A stretch of 64,000 nt of DNA, taken from Chryseobacterium polytrichastri. GTDB taxonomy: Bacteria; Bacteroidota; Bacteroidia; Flavobacteriales; Weeksellaceae. The notes beneath the pieces are model-generated. The model saw only the letters and a program-made list of their open reading frames with translations, did no database searches and was not told where the DNA came from. The DNA is taken from contig NZ_FRAV01000023.1 of the NCBI RefSeq assembly GCF_900142445.1, positions 1 to 64,000 of the forward strand, in the 5' to 3' direction. This document shows positions 63,550 through 64,000 of this stretch, in pieces; positions within the stretch are counted from its first letter, which is position 1; every line of letters begins with the position of its first letter. The position numbers were made by a program, and so were the translations under genes.

Positions 63550-63632
63550 TGTCATTTCGAGAAACGAGAAATCTATTTAATTATTATTAAACAGAGATTA
63601 TTCACTGCGTTTTCGCTCCGTTCTGAATGACA
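63550..63632. repeat. MITE-like element with TGTCATT ends, copy 2
   Basis: The 83-bp unit begins TGTCATTTCGAGAAACGAG and ends CGTTCTGAATGACA. The outer TGTCATT and AATGACA are inverted, and TTTTCGCTC near the end matches the end of copy 1 at 58407-58539. No coding capacity is seen. Confidence 0.55.
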
Positions 63633-63652
63633 AACCGAATAGGTATTATACC

Positions 63653-64000
63653 TTAATCCAGCTTTTTATTTTCTACTTTCGTCGTTTTATCTATTTTAAA
63701 TGCTCTGATTGGATTATTATAATAAATAAATTTTGCTGTATTCTGAATGTTTCCTTTCAATGAGTCTTTAACATTTACTTCAGCATAATTCCCATTTTTA
63801 GAATCTATTTTCAAGTTGGTTATTTTCCAGTAAGGAGCAATTAAACTCGCTGTATCAGAAATCTTTATTACTGCATCTTTCGTCAATCCAAGAAAATTAG
63901 CTCTACTTCCATTCTTCATTTCTACTTCTGCTCTTCTCGTATTGATGGAGCCCATAAAAGTGGCATTATTCTTTAAGTTCAATCTGAAATTATCGGTCTT
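63653..64000 (-). CDS. GIN-domain (DUF2807-like) envelope protein, C-terminal part (partial)
   Basis: The minus-strand frame ends at 63653 and is open to the window edge, reading KTDNFRLNLKNNATFMGSI from 64000. A TTG at 63982 is inside this frame and is not needed as a start. The 115 visible residues are a run of short beta strands with repeated N/D-G-S turns (EVEMKNGSRANFLGLTKDAVIKISDTASLIA), typical of the DUF2807 head-GIN right-handed beta-helix of Bacteroidota envelope proteins. The N-terminus and any signal peptide are outside the window. Confidence 0.6.
   Translation of the reverse strand, partial: KTDNFRLNLKNNATFMGSINTRRAEVEMKNGSRANFLGLTKDAVIKISDTASLIAPYWKITNLKIDSKNGNYAEVNVKDSLKGNIQNTAKFIYYNNPIRAFKIDKTTKVENKKLD

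Overview
The window reads as the chromosome of a flavobacterium, most likely Chryseobacterium or a close Weeksellaceae relative. It is AT-rich and densely coded. Many genes follow the Bacteroidota -7 promoter element TAnnTTTG, and intergenic spaces carry short flavobacterial dispersed repeats. Family-level markers agree: TssG/TssN/TssK proteins of the Bacteroidota type VI secretion system, a DUF2723 (GT117) glycosyltransferase, HYC_CC_PP and DUF3347 copper proteins, an atpD-atpC pair without the other ATP synthase genes, and a likely sulfonolipid (capnine/sulfobacin) gene pair. No rRNA, tRNA or CRISPR array was seen.

Layout. 0-0.2 kb: end of an IS3-type insertion sequence. 0.2-7.7 kb: accessory detoxification block with an SDR, two AraC regulators, a VOC protein, two class A flavin monooxygenases (one strikingly Tet(X)-like) and a DMT exporter, interspersed with repeats. 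7.7-11.4 kb: orphan hypothetical, divergent DapB-like reductase, XRE/S24 repressor, second DMT exporter. 11.4-13.9 kb: five-gene ArsR-SRPBCC-YdeI-DoxX-DUF4256 operon with a tandem operator at its start. 13.9-17.7 kb: three orphan genes lying between two 80-bp direct repeats; the repeat is the 3' end of a secreted glycosidase-like gene. 18-22 kb: lipoprotein, threonine aldolase-like gene divergent from a DtxR/MntR-type regulator, class V PLP enzyme. 22.1-25.2 kb: three-gene T6SS module (tssG-tssN-tssK). 25.6-30.4 kb: S1/P1 nuclease, primary sigma factor rpoD, lipoprotein, GNAT, flavin monooxygenase. 30.4-34.3 kb: copper operon (HYC_CC_PP, DUF3347, large multicopper oxidase). 34.5-43.8 kb: TonB receptor, kdsA, thioesterase, DUF1697, and two polytopic glycosyltransferases. 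44-49.6 kb: CBS/CysK-like enzyme plus alpha-oxoamine-synthase-like acyltransferase (proposed cysteate/capnine pair), DMT transporter, radical SAM protein. 50-64 kb: mostly housekeeping and envelope genes: atpC, atpD, ribF, lipoproteins, glutathione peroxidase, LolA-like protein, kdsB, PAP2 phosphatase, aminotransferase, phosphohexomutase, and a GIN-domain protein cut by the window end.

How the genes fit together. kdsA and kdsB supply CMP-Kdo for the lipopolysaccharide core. The two GT-C proteins point to surface or protein glycosylation. The proposed capnine pair would supply the sulfonolipids typical of gliding and related Bacteroidota. The copper operon combines metal-binding, oxidase and barrel parts for periplasmic copper detoxification. 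The points most worth a second look are the repeat-bounded three-gene cassette at 13.9-16.8 kb, the isolated T6SS module, the Tet(X)-like enzyme, the capnine pair, the unusual radical SAM cysteine spacing and the TGTCATTC-bounded MITE-like elements. All functional calls are from reading motifs and remembered family features; no database search was run.
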